Below, one piece after another: positions 13,786 to 25,027 of a stretch of 64,000 nt of DNA; within the stretch, counting starts at the first letter, position 1, and the number at the start of each line of letters is the position of its first letter. The stretch is taken from NCBI RefSeq assembly GCF_030704535.1, contig NC_081821.1, positions 7,393,001-7,457,000 on the forward strand. Reading direction: 5' to 3'. The notes below the pieces were generated by a model. That model was not told the origin of the DNA, did no database searches, and saw nothing but the letters and a program-made list of their open reading frames with translations. The position numbers were made by a program, and so were the translations under genes. The DNA comes from Vitis vinifera (lineage: Eukaryota > Streptophyta > Magnoliopsida > Vitales > Vitaceae).

Positions 13786-15489
13786 CAGATGCTGCCTTGA
13801 AGGAATAGATGTTTTTAACCTCATGAACAGAATCTAGAGATCGTCAAACCAAAGATGATGCTTAATTATCAGGAGTCCAGATTTAACTTATTAATAAACA
13901 TGTCCATTGAGTGACAAACTAACCGGAAATTATCAAATGGGGTTATGTAATTTTGTAGCCATACAATACAAAGTACATATTTAAGTAGACTGTTTTTACT
14001 CAAGAGTTTTCAATGAATCAATAATTAATAGCTTGGCTTGTTTCCCTCTTTCTATACCATCTTAGACTGCCTCTGTTTCCCCTTCCTGGAACTTCTCTAA
14101 TACCTCTGTCCGCTGCATAATTATATATCTGATTGCTATACCGTTAATTGCAGGGTTGACGACTCCTTATTGGCCTCATCCTTTAGTGCTGCTACCCACT
14201 GGATTTCTCTTGATTGAAACACAGCCACTTGAATGGTATGAAAAACCGTGAAGTTGGTGCCCTGCTTTTCAATGATGTCTCTTTTCATGCCGTCTAATTT
14301 TTTGAATGCTGGCCAAAACCTTTTTGTGGTTCCGACTGAAATGAATATCCATTGATATCACCAGAAGCAGTGTATGTTGTACACGGGTGGAATGTCCTTG
14401 TTGAAAGAATTGCAGACCCATCAGGCAATAAATTATTTTTCATGTATTTTATGACCACAAATTATGTATTTTTCAGTATAACTTCTACTCTTAATTTGAT
14501 TATTGACTTGGAAATTGCTTGAAAATATCACTTATCAATTGTAGCATAGGGTTGTAACTACTGATTAATTAAGTAAATGAATATTATAAATTTACAAATC
14601 AACGTATTTAGAGTGTGTTTGGATTTTAGGAAGTATTTCAAGTATTTTTAATAATTGAAAGATAATAATTTTCAAGTGTTAAAAAGATTAGAAATACTTT
14701 CTAAAATCACTACCAAACGAAGTCTTATTCATAAAAGTAGTAAAATTTTAATTAAATGAATGTTGCTTATAATTTTTATTTAGTTGATATATGTTGATTG
14801 ATAAAAAGTTTTAAGGAAATGGATGTTAAACTTATACAATGCTTATTAACCTAACCATAATTATCACAAACATATATTTACTAATTTGATTTTAACCCAA
14901 GTTTAGAATAATAAGCTTAAGGTTTGAATTGGGTTGAACCTTGGGTTGGGTTAGATTTAAGCAAATGAGTTTAATGTATGAGATATTTGTCAACTCAATC
15001 CAACCTATTTGAGTTGTTTTTGTATACGTGATGGGATAAAAAATCTTAATCACTAGAGTGAAAAACTCTTAGTTTAACGAGAGAAAAAATTAAAAACATT
15101 TCTTAAAATCATTATCCAACAACTTCTTTATTGATAATTATAAGGTGATAATCACCGAATCAGATTGTTGTGGAATAATGGTCAAGTTTTTCATTATTAT
15201 GTTAGAACTTGTTTTAGTTAATGTTAGTAATGTTACTAATCTCACATAAAATTGTTTATTATACCTTTGATATCATACCTCACATAAAACTGATTTGAAG
15301 AACAATTGGTAACCAAATCTATTTTCATGTGTTTTTATTTTTAGAAACAAAAGAATATTGTTGTGACTTGTGAGTAATTCCCCAACATGGCCTAAAGTTG
15401 GATATTTATTTGAGGGAGAAAAATGAGATTTTCCAAAATAATAAATATGTTTAAAAGGGTAAATTCGTAAATGTATCAAAAAGACCCCA
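13786..15489. other. 3'UTR of the first gene and intergenic spacer
   Basis: The 3'UTR of the upstream gene probably runs to about 14.0-14.5 kb. The spacer contains one MITE-like hairpin (listed separately) and otherwise AT-rich sequence with no coding frame or RNA gene I could recognise. Confidence 0.5.
14612..14722. repeat. Short MITE-like hairpin
   Basis: The left end reads GTGTGTTTGGATTTTAGG. The right end is its imperfect inverse (CTAAAATCACTACCAAAC). The two arms around an AT-rich centre form a fold-back of about 110 bp. The same terminal phrase recurs at 30.65-30.94 kb and 61.61-61.70 kb, so it is a small repeated family. Superfamily unknown. Confidence 0.6.
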
Positions 15490-17411
15490 TATCAAGTTCG
15501 AGGTTCAGCCTCCAGAAGAGATCATATCACTGCTGGTCTCTCAATTGTGTTGTTGGAGGCGGTCATCGAATCCAAGGTAAAACATCGAAACCCACTTCTC
15601 CCTTTTGCATCAGAACTAACACACCCTTTTTCTCTCCCGTTCCATGTATGCTGTTTCACTGTATTCGGAATCGTTCTTTTTGGGTTTTGTTCTTCTGGAT
15701 GAATGCTGCATATAATCCTAATCTAACGGTACAAGCTTTCGGTTTTGATTTTATCGAGTCATGGTTTTCCTAATTTTAATTTTTGTGTCTGGGTATAAGT
15801 GGATTTTGATTGTGGAGGAATGATGATCAGGATGATGAGACTCATGCAATTTGTGTGTGTGTGTGTGTGTTTTTAAATATGTTTTTATCTGTTAGTAGAG
15901 GGTGAATGATATCAGAGTTTGGTTTATTTTTGCGTTTAGGGTAAACTTCAGGGTTTTGGGGACAGTCGCTTAGATGAAGAATGGCAAAAGTGAACGACAT
16001 CTGAGGGTTTGGGAATTATTAGGCGCAAGGGCGGGAAGTATGGGGAATTTTTTGGAAGAAATTTAAGTAGGAATTTGAGGATGAGCGAAGCCATATATAT
16101 TATGAAAGAATTATATATTTTGATGTTAAAGTCCTGGGAATATTTTAGCAATTCTTTGCAACATCTGGGTTTGTGAATAATTTGAAAATATGGGTTAGTT
16201 TCACTTGGTCTTCCCTGAGGTTTGGCTCGCATATACTTAGCCCACTAGTTTGAAATTTCCTCAAATATCTCCCCTATCCTTCTTATTTTTATTTTTCATT
16301 CATATCCTTTGATTCAAAATAAGAGTTATTTGATTAAATTTTAAACTCATAGCGGCTAAGTGTAGTAGCCCAAACCTGGGAAGGTGAGTGAAATTTACCC
16401 TTGAAAGTATTGAAGTTGTGTTTGGTTTTGAGGAAAATTTGAAAGAAAACGCTAGGTATAGAAAATAGGGAGGAAAAGTTGAAGGAAAGAAAAAATCAAA
16501 GAAAGTAAAGAAATATATTTGATGTCAATAAATTATTCAAATATGCTGCAAACCTATTGCACTTATTTTAACTCATCTATAAAAAAGATCGAAATAATTT
16601 GAAAATGTATAAGCTTTTAACTAAATTTAATATTTGATTTTCTTTCATATTTTTCATAGTAAAATCAAACATGAGAAAATCATTTTTCTTAATATGTTTT
16701 TTTCTTAGTATTTTCCTGGAATTAAACATAACATGAGTTTCCTAATATAAATTTGGTTTTTGTTTGTTTAATGAAAAGAGTGGGTATAATTTAAAAAATC
16801 TGAAATAATTGAATAATTGGCTATAACTTTTTGATGACCCATTTTGATGGTCTTCTGTTTGCCAAGAAAATCAGTTACACTAGATTTTATTTTCAGGTAA
16901 ACAAGGTGGAAAAGAAATGTGTTCATCTTAATGGATGAGGTTGCCATGATTGAGATTATAATATTCTAATAGTACTAAAAAGCTCAATGCAGCAAAGCTT
17001 TAATCCCAACTAGTTAGGGTTCGTGACACGAACCCTTTTTTCGTGCTGACATTTTTTAATTAAAATTATTAGTCTACTAAACCTCATTATCTCTCTTTAT
17101 CCCCCTCCCTCTACCGCCTGTTTTGGGCAGTTTGTGACACCAATCTCTTTTGTGTGCTAATACTTTTTGATGAAAGTTCTTGCTCTGCTAAACATCATTA
17201 TTTCTCCCTCTCTCCTCCTCCCACAATTCTTGTCTTGGTAAGTTCTGGTGGCCCTACATGTACTACAACCCCTAGAAATTTCCTTCATTTACTATACCTT
17301 GTGATTGCAGTGGTGTTAACTAGTTTCCATCAAGCCACTGTTTATGGTTTTAAGCTTTGGATAATGCTCCTTGAATATCAACATGCTTTTATAATCTAGG
17401 TTTGTAACATT
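15490..17411 (+). promoter_or_regulatory. Probable 5'UTR exon and leader intron of the parvulin gene
   Basis: A transcribed-looking stretch ends in AATCCAAG|GTAAAA at 15576/15577. A pyrimidine-poor but acceptable acceptor, TAATCTAG, sits at 17399, leaving 12 bases of leader before the ATG at 17412. I infer a leader intron of about 1.8 kb. The transcription start cannot be fixed from sequence alone. The intron carries a MITE-like element. Confidence 0.4.
16415..16735. repeat. MITE-like element in the leader intron
   Basis: The left end is TGTGTTTGGTTTTGAGGAAA. The right end, read inverted, is similar (TTAGTATTTTCCTGGAATTAAACATAAC). The right end also matches, in inverse orientation, the left end of the element at 55068-55380, so both belong to one family of about 320 bp. 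Confidence 0.5.
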
Positions 17412-17897
17412 ATGGGGAAGGACTCAAAGGCAAAAGAAGGGAAGGGTAAGGGAAAGCAGGCAGCTAGTGGAGGTGACGAGAATGCTTCAAAGGGGAAGGG
17501 GAAAGCTGGGAAGTCTGCTGATGGGCTCGGCACTTGCACATATGTCAAAGGTCTCCTCATCTGCATTTTAGTTGGAATTGTTAATTTAAGTATTTGATCT
17601 TCATGTTGATTGTTCTGGCCTTTCAATTCCCTTCCAGCAAGACATATCTTATGTGAGAAGCAAGGCAAAATTAATGAAGCATACAAGAAGCTACAAGATG
17701 GCTGGCTTAGTAATGGAGACAAGGTTCCACCAGCTGAGTTTGCGAAGGTAAATTCCTAACATCCTATCCTTCCATTTTTTATATTTTTCCCTTCATAAAA
17801 GGAATTGAAGTTGGCAGGCTGCTTTGATATATTTGACTTGGATCCATCTCATTCAATAATTTTGATTTCAAGTTAATCTCCACTTAGATAACTGTGG

Positions 17898-17979
<82 letters not shown>

Positions 17980-18585
17980 ATATTCCTTGGTGTCTAGTGA
18001 GTTGATGTGATGAGTTACAAATATAAAATAAGTACAGTGTTCTTGGTGTTGAATGCTGCCCTGAAACAAGTGTATACCTTCCACGTGAATTTAAATCTAG
18101 TAAAATGATGGATAATTGGACATACCACATACAAATTTACCAGTTTAGAGGCCATAATTTAGCAGCTAAACCTTTGTGCATCTGCATACATCTCCATCTC
18201 ATCACACTAACTGAAAAGAAGATAGAAAATTCTCTTCTTGGAGTTCCTGTGATAATTATTTTTCTTCCTTTATTTTCTCAGCTAGCAGCAGAATATTCAG
18301 AATGTCCATCAGGGAAGAAGGGTGGTGACCTTGGATGGTTTCCGCGTGGCAAGATGGCTGGTCCATTTCAGGATGTTGCCTTCAGCACAGTTATTGGAGC
18401 CACCAGTGCACCATTCAAATCAACGTATGGATTCAAATTTGGGTGGTTTTTATGCTCGTTGAGTTAATTCTGTATCTCTAGATTCTTAGTACTACTCGGG
18501 TAGCTTCAACTAGCTAACCTTATTTTGCTTTTGATCATGCAGGCATGGATATCACATTATATTGTGCGAAGGGAGGAAGAATTGA
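17412..18585 (+). CDS. PIN4: Parvulin-type peptidyl-prolyl cis-trans isomerase, PIN4 class
   Basis: Catalyses cis-trans isomerisation of X-Pro bonds in proteins. Four coding exons, 17412-17550, 17638-17747, 18282-18424 and 18543-18585 (TGA), join in phase to 144 residues, the usual length for plant PIN4 (par14-like) proteins. Residues 1-40 are a lysine/glycine-rich disordered tail (MGKDSKAKEGKGKGK), typical of the class and able to bind nucleic acid. The parvulin domain follows: ARHILCEKQGK, then YSECPSGKKGGDLGWFPRG, PFQDVAFS and the C-terminal HGYHIILCEGRKN. There is no WW domain and the phosphate-binding loop of PIN1 is absent, which separates it from PIN1-type enzymes. A leader intron probably precedes the start. 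The intron before exon 3 contains an 80-bp palindromic microsatellite. Confidence 0.93.
17900..17979. repeat. Palindromic compound microsatellite (CT)n(TA)n(AG)n
   Basis: About 16 CT units, then about 12 TA units, then about 11 AG units. The CT and AG arms are perfect complements and the TA centre is self-complementary, so the whole 80-bp run can fold into one hairpin in DNA or in the intron RNA. It lies in the intron between parvulin exons 2 and 3. Confidence 0.95.
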
Positions 18586-18785
18586 GAGGAACCAGCATCC
18601 ATGAAGCGTGTTTCAAACAGGGCTATAGAAATGAAACATTATGCGAGTTTGCCTATTTAACAACCTGCATGTTGATGGCATAATGTATGGAATACTAGTG
18701 ACTCAGTGATGCTTCCCGTAATAGTTTCTTGGCCATTTATCATCAAAGATGATGGAGTCTGAATTAATGTTATTTGTTCCTTTTT

Positions 18786-19484
18786 AATTCCGCCAACTTT
18801 TGTGAAAAAAGGGAAAAAAAATTTTAAAAAAAAGAAGAAAAAAAAATGGATGGTGAAATTTAAGATAATGCCACGTTGTCCTAATAGTTACAGAAGTTGC
18901 AGAAAGAGCGTACAACATTAGCAAGTAAAGCCCGAGAAGCATTTTAGAAGATTTAGCTTTGGTTGTGCAGGAAATCCGTGACGAAAAAATGGACATGATT
19001 AAAGAATTTGTGTATTGCCCATTCTTTGTTTAATGGAGTTCAGCTTGTCTCTTGGTCTTTTCCCTCACTATTACTTGGAACCATGCTGAAGCAGAATCAA
19101 GTGGTTTCGTCCGGTGACATATCGGAGTAGAATTTTGTAAATGATCCAAGGTCTATTTAGTTAGCTCGTCAGGATGTGTGAGACGTGCTCTACAATTTAC
19201 ACACAATAATTTGAAGGACAAGGTGGCCGCACCCTTGGAAAGCTTGTGTGATATGCATTACTCATAGAGAACAGAAAGAGAGAGAGAGAGAGAGATTTGG
19301 TAAGAATCTTACACATCTCACTATGTCTGCAACAACTGATGCCTTTATCAACTAATAGTAACACTTCTAAATGATTTGCATGGGAAAACAGGGTATATAT
19401 TCGAAAAATAATTGAATGACATTCCTTCAAACTAAACAACAAACTAGAACTCAGTGCTGTGATCAACCAGTTTAAGATCCCAGC
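18786..19484. other. Convergent intergenic spacer
   Basis: Between the 3' ends of the parvulin gene (+) and the fucosyltransferase gene (-). It contains A-rich 3'UTR-like sequence, a (GA)n run near 19276-19294, and from 19441 the second copy of the fucosyltransferase C-terminal duplication. No gene seen. Confidence 0.5.
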
Positions 19485-19555
19485 TCATGTCCTCACAACC
19501 CCATGTTCCTGGCTGTCATCAACCAGTTTGAGACCCCAGCTCATGTCCTCACAAT
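19441..19555 (-). repeat. 56-bp tandem duplication at the end of the fucosyltransferase gene
   Basis: The C-terminal coding phrase for CEDMSWGLKLVD is present twice with a period of 56 bp (marker gctgt at 19456 and 19512). Because 56 is not a multiple of three, the second copy is out of frame and the protein ends a few residues into the junction. Confidence 0.9.
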
Positions 19556-22500
19556 GCCTCACGTGAGGAACAAGTGCGCCTGTGTCAACCCCCTTCTTTG
19601 CCTTGCAGTCATAGAAGGGAGGGGCGTGGAAACAAGGCTCCATTGACATGGCTCGGCGACAAGGTGGATCTGGGGCAGTCTGATTTTCAGGCTTGTAGAG
19701 AATCCAAGGTTTTAATCCTCCAAGGCCCTGAGCCACATACCCAAAAGTTGACCATGAACTAGTGACCAACACATCAGTCAAGCTCAGTAGATACATTTCT
19801 GCCCATGCCTTCCTGTTGTGATTCTGCTTCTCAGTTTGTTGATATTCTTCATGACTTGGTTGATAAACGCCTATCACTTCCCCTGTCACAGTTGGGTGTT
19901 CCCAATACATGTTCCTTACTTTCTCAAAGTATCCAGCGCTCAAAGATGTCATGAGTACAGCTTTAGACTTCTTATGTCCATATGAACTAACGACAGGTTC
20001 CCTCATGTTGATTTCTGGCAGCAAATTCTCTGTCATGGTACAAGCTATGATCTGATCTAATACATGTTGGAATGGACCAATCCCAGTGTCAAAGACTCTG
20101 ATCTGGATGCCTATTGTCTCATCTGCTTTAGCTAAATAAGCTTGATAGTACCTGGTGATAAGCCCCCATACAACATTTGTGGGGTGGAAGAGGTATCTGC
20201 CCAAGAAGTGGAAAACCGTTCCCTTTACTGGGAACAGGTTACTGAGTTCTTGCTCAAATGAAGGGATCAAGAAGAGAGATGGAACAAAGTAGTTATCAGT
20301 TTTGATAATTAAACAAGGGATTTTTCGGAGAAAAGATTGATCTTGATTGCAGAAGAACATCTTATCGTGATCATCATAATCATGGACTAGATGGAGATAC
20401 ACATAAGGTGGCAGGATCGACCAACTAGAATCTGTCAAAGTCTTATTCTTGAGCATTTTCCCATAACAAAATGGGGATTTCTGATCAAAGCTGTTAAACT
20501 CATTTTTAAGGGGAAAGTCCAAGGGGAGTAACCAGGAAACCTCGGGAAAAGGTTCACAGAAGAGATCAGGCATGTCAGCTCCAGGATCAACAAGTAGGAC
20601 CCTGTTTGTGAGGATAGCATAAAGAAATGCCGAAGCTAGAGTTAGTATCCTGTTGCCTAAGCCACTGAATGATATCCATACCAAATAGTTGCAATCTGAT
20701 TGCTCCATATGTTGGCCCAACTGGAGTTGTTTCAAGGTACGGTTGTAGGATTCTGTATAGGGTCCACATCGTTTATGAAGAGCTTCATAACTCCGTAACT
20801 TAGAGAGGAGGTAAGAAGAAGGTTTATGCAGTAGTTCTTTGCGATATAAGGCTGATTGGTACCTGCTGAGACAAGATCTTTCATTGAATCCAGCATCAAG
20901 AAGGCCGCCAAGCAGTTTATCTTTAGGTTCCTCGGCTGACCATGAGAGATTATCTTCTGCATCTGTGATTTGAGAAAAAGAAAAAAGGAGAAACAGGAAA
21001 AAAAAAACAGAACAAGAAGCTAATGATAACAGGAATAGCACTTCATAGAAAGTAGAAATAAGATGGATGATATATCATGATCAATATGGTGTTTTAGTAA
21101 GATAATTTCCGGCAGCAGGAAAACCGTCTAACAATTAAGGTGGCATCTGCAAAAAAAAAAAATGTGATTCTTGATGATGACAACAAATTCAGAGAGAAAT
21201 AGAAAACAATTTCTCAAGCAGCCACATTCATTCTCAGCCTTTTATTTTGCATCCCATTGTAAAATTTAATATAATTTAAACTAAATTGGAACTTCAAGAG
21301 CCATAAGAGGAAAAAGGTCTCTGATCCTGTACATTACAAGTACTCCAGGACTTATATGCCAACTACCAACTTGATCGAAAAATATGCAGAAACAAACTGG
21401 AAGCAAAGCAGGATATCGATAAATAAGAGATGAAGAAACAAGTAGTGAAAATGTATCAAAGGAAATATTACTGAGTAAAGTATCTAGAAATCTGGTATAG
21501 TGAACAATAAATATTCAAATGATTTTTATATGTTTTGATAAATTATACATTTCCTTAGGTTTTAAAGGCAGCACTTGTCATGGGAAGCAAATGAACAAGC
21601 TGAGTGAGAAAAGAAGTATCTTAATATTTTCCTTGTGGATCTATTTTACAATGGCAGCCCACACATTTCATCAAAAGATGAAAGTAACTTCAGAAGCAGA
21701 ACCAATCATGAAAACTATAGCAATTTATACTTCTGAAGTACGACTCAGCCTGATATTCCTGATTAAAATAATAATAATAAATTCAATAAAGATGCTATGA
21801 AATTTCTAATTAGCTCTGACATCAGAACCTTTTTACATTGTTTAAATTGATGGAGGGAGGTTTCAACTTAAAAACTAACATCAATGGAAATACAAAATTC
21901 AAAATTAAAATCCATGAATGAAGTTCTGCAATAACTTTACTCGTACCAATATGAACTTAATAGTAAGAAAATTTTCAAGATAGTTCCATGGCAATGAAGC
22001 TTATGGTGCATACTGCTGGGAGCCAAGATACAACATACTAGAAAATGAGGTTAGTTGGAATAAGAATTTAATGATGAATGAGTGGAAATAATAAAATACA
22101 AAAAAAGTAGATCTGTTTTTAATGACATAGAGGAATCGTTTAGGGAGAAAATGTCTCATTTAAGATGGTTTCTTTTCATGCAACAAGTACCAACAATTGA
22201 ACCACCAAGAAGATGTGATTTGATTTAAGTTGATGGGCAGGAAGGAATGCTAAGATGAATGTGGGTCCAAGTAGTGAAAAAAGGTTGTGGTGACTGACGG
22301 GCCCTGCGTAGATATGAATGAGAAATGAATGCATTCACAAGGAGCTAGAGGTGGCACCAATTGTGTAAAACGCCCAAGATAGTTGCCTGAGATGGTCCAC
22401 TCACATGCAATGTAAAGCAATGACTACACTAATAAAGTGGAGGGCTTTATTCAAGTATGAAGGCAAAGATCAAAGAGAACATGGATCAGAACAATCAGAA

Positions 22501-23280
22501 AGAATCCAATGCGCACCATCTAAAGAAGATATGGACCTTAACTAAGCTGAAGGGAAAAAATGGATTTTTGCAGATAGATGGGATATGAGGCTTTGTTGGA
22601 TTGAGTAGAAACTACTCTTAAAACAAATCAAATAGCCCAAGCACAAAGCAATTCGTGCACCATATTCAAGGACAAGATAAAACCAATTCTTAGGAGTTTG
22701 AAACCTTCTGTCATAGGAAATAGTGATTAACTTCTTCGTGGATAATAAAGATCATAATGAATGATTTGAAATGATATAGCACAACAACAGAAATCACTAT
22801 AGGAAAAGCAACATTTTCATGTAAAAAAGTTCTATAGCAGAAACCAAATTCATAAAATCCAGACCAGAACTTCTTCAAGTAAAAACGTTGCATAGCAGAA
22901 ACCCAATTCAAAAACCCCTACAAGATTCTAAATAATCTCATGATGACAGAGAGAGAAGCCAAAAACAAAAACAGTGGCAAATAACACATATATCAAAACC
23001 CAATAACCAATTTTTCCAAATGACAAGAAGGAGTACCTTTCCTAGGATTTACTTGAAGAAACTTAGTTTCTTCACTAGCCCAAACTCCATCAGATGGTGG
23101 GTCTCTAAGGACCACAGACACTGAAAACAGAACTGAAACAACCATCAAGCAAACGACCAAGATCCCCATCAATCTCATTGGATTCTGCTCACATTCCCTA
23201 TCCAAGGGTCGAGAAACAGTGTGATGTTCCGGATCCGACAGCCTCAATTGTTCATCATCTGTGTTTCTTCTCAACCTCAT
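19485..23280 (-). CDS. Plant GT37 fucosyltransferase (FUT1-like)
   Basis: Golgi type II membrane enzyme that transfers fucose from GDP-fucose to cell-wall glycans (xyloglucan in FUT1; other family members act on arabinogalactan proteins). Two exons: 23280-23037 and 20962-19485, joined in phase (AAAG|GTAC donor, CACAG acceptor), 573 residues. I start at the first true ATG (MRLRRNTDDEQ). Residues near 36-56 (MGILVVCLMVVSVLFSVSVVL) are the signal anchor. Family blocks follow in order: YLVWISFSGLGNRILTLASA, TNRVLLVDPGADMPDLFC, IGIQIRVFDTGIGPF, KAVLMTSLSAGYFEKVRN and LTDVLVTSSWSTFGYVAQGL. The last residues (DDSQEHGVVRT) are altered by a 56-bp duplication. The intron of about 2.07 kb holds nothing I recognise. 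The acceptor substrate cannot be told from sequence alone. Confidence 0.93.
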
Positions 23281-23300
23281 CACGTGTGTAGAATCCACAT

Positions 23301-23849
23301 TTGGTTGTTGCGCAGAAGCGGTTCGGCTCCACGATGCAGCAAATGGGTGGGTTAGAAATGGGTATTCGGATCTGAAATCGTTGCAAAAAAATGATCTGAG
23401 TGTTGCTGAGAAGCAGTTGCGGAAGAAGAAGAAGAAGAAGAGTGGCTTAAGGTCTGTGATGGACCGATGGCGGCTAAAATGGTATGTGCTCGGTACGGAT
23501 ACAACTTATTACAATCACTTTTTTTCCTAACTCTCTACCCCCTCCCTCTCATTTTTCAAATTAGTTAATATTCTCATCATTAACAAATTGATTGAAATTT
23601 ATCATTTTTCTTTTAAATTTCTAATTTTTGCTTTAAGTTTTCCGCTTTTGAAATTTATATTAAGGTTGTTTAATATTATTTTAAGAGTTTCAATCAAACT
23701 ACTAACTACTTTTGAAAAGTTTATAATACATATGTTTAAGTTTATTTAAACATAGTATATATTATAGTTATTATTTTTAAAAATTTTAGTAAAATATGTA
23801 ATAAAAAATTATTTATAAAAATATTTTAAGGTTATATTTGGTTAGTGAG
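23301..23849. other. AT-rich spacer upstream of the fucosyltransferase
   Basis: Includes the promoter side of the minus-strand fucosyltransferase gene, then increasingly AT-rich sequence leading into the plastid rRNA relic. No gene or RNA gene recognised. Confidence 0.4.
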
Positions 23850-24102
23850 TTATGTTCACTTCGGATTGCTGGTTGCAACTCACTTGCATAAAGTCAGAAT
23901 CGCTAGTAATAATTGATTAGCGATATAACATTGAATTCGTTCTCAGGTCTTGTATAGAACGTCAATTACATTATAAGAGTTGGTTGTGCCCAAAGTCATT
24001 ATTTTAACCGCATGAAGGAAAATGTTGAAGGTGAGGCTAATTGTTGAAGTGAAGTTGTAACAAGGTAACCATACTGCAAGATATGGTAAAATGATCTTCT
24101 AA
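23850..24102 (+). pseudogene. rrn16: Plastid 16S rRNA 3' end, nuclear relic (NUPT)
   Basis: Matches from memory the last 240 or so bases of chloroplast 16S rRNA in order: TCGGATTG, GCAACTC, GAATCGCTAGTAAT, TGAATTCGTTC, CTTGTA, GTGCCCAAAGTCATT, TTAACCGCA and GTAACAAGGTAACC, ending near the anti-Shine-Dalgarno region (ATGATCTTCTAA for ATCACCTCCTTT). The central and 3' blocks fit plastid better than mitochondrial 18S rRNA. Most changes are C to T or G to A, as expected for an old methylated nuclear insert. It is not functional, and the flanks are plain AT-rich nuclear sequence. Confidence 0.88.
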
Positions 24103-24988
24103 ATTAATACATGATAAATAAAATATGTTATATTTTGATTATATTTAATTTATAAAATAAATATAAAAAATAAAATATAATATATATATATATATTATTT
24201 TTTAATGATGAATATTTGTTTAAAATAAAAATTATATTATATTTTAATATTTATTATTAAAATATTTAAAATTTTATAAAAAAAATAAATATATAAAGTA
24301 ATTTATATATATATATATTAAATTAATATATATAAGTATTATTTTATAACATATTTTATAAATATTTAATTCTTCTTTTTTAATCATGAATTTAATTTTT
24401 TTAGTCAATTTTTGGCAAAATAAATACATAAAAATTTGATAAAAACATAAATTTATGGTAAATTGAAGAGGTGGAAGGGTCACGTGCATCTGTCCAATAT
24501 CTGTCAAACTTAATTTGAGACGTGAGAGTACGCTGTCGGTGAAATGACTCAAATGAGCGGGCCGGTAGGATTTGGACTTGGCGGTTTTGGGTTAAGAATG
24601 GGCCCCGTGGGTTGGGCTCCATTCCGTATCCAGCTCTGCGACGTGGGCCCTTTTTTGCTGGTAGCGAAGAATTAAATTTGTGAATGGAACAGTTAAATTT
24701 CAAATTCATTTATTTAAGTGAAGTACACGTGTATTTAATATATAAATTAAATTGAATTATATTGGGTTATATTAAATTAAATCCGGATGTTCTAGGTATA
24801 TGATTATGATCTACTCCACATTATCATAATTTGATTAATAAATACATAGAATTCATACTTACATAAAATATAAATTAATTTATTTTTTAAATAATTTTAA
24901 AAAATAACAAATTAGTATAACTTATTAATATTAATCATAGATTCTTAAAAAATATAAAATATCTATAATTACGTGAATTAGCAACTAA

Positions 24989-24989
<1 letters not shown>
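24103..24989. other. AT-rich spacer
   Basis: Very AT-rich with short TA runs, apart from a GC-richer island at about 24470-24660 that has no coding frame I can assign. Nothing else recognised. Confidence 0.35.

Positions 24990-25027
<38 letters not shown>

Noticed and set aside
23281-23298. Upstream extension of the fucosyltransferase start
   Set aside because: It would begin with GTG; the first ATG in frame is at 23280 and precedes the membrane anchor as expected.
24180-24330. (TA)n runs as an origin or matrix attachment site
   Set aside because: AT-richness alone supports neither; simple low-complexity sequence.
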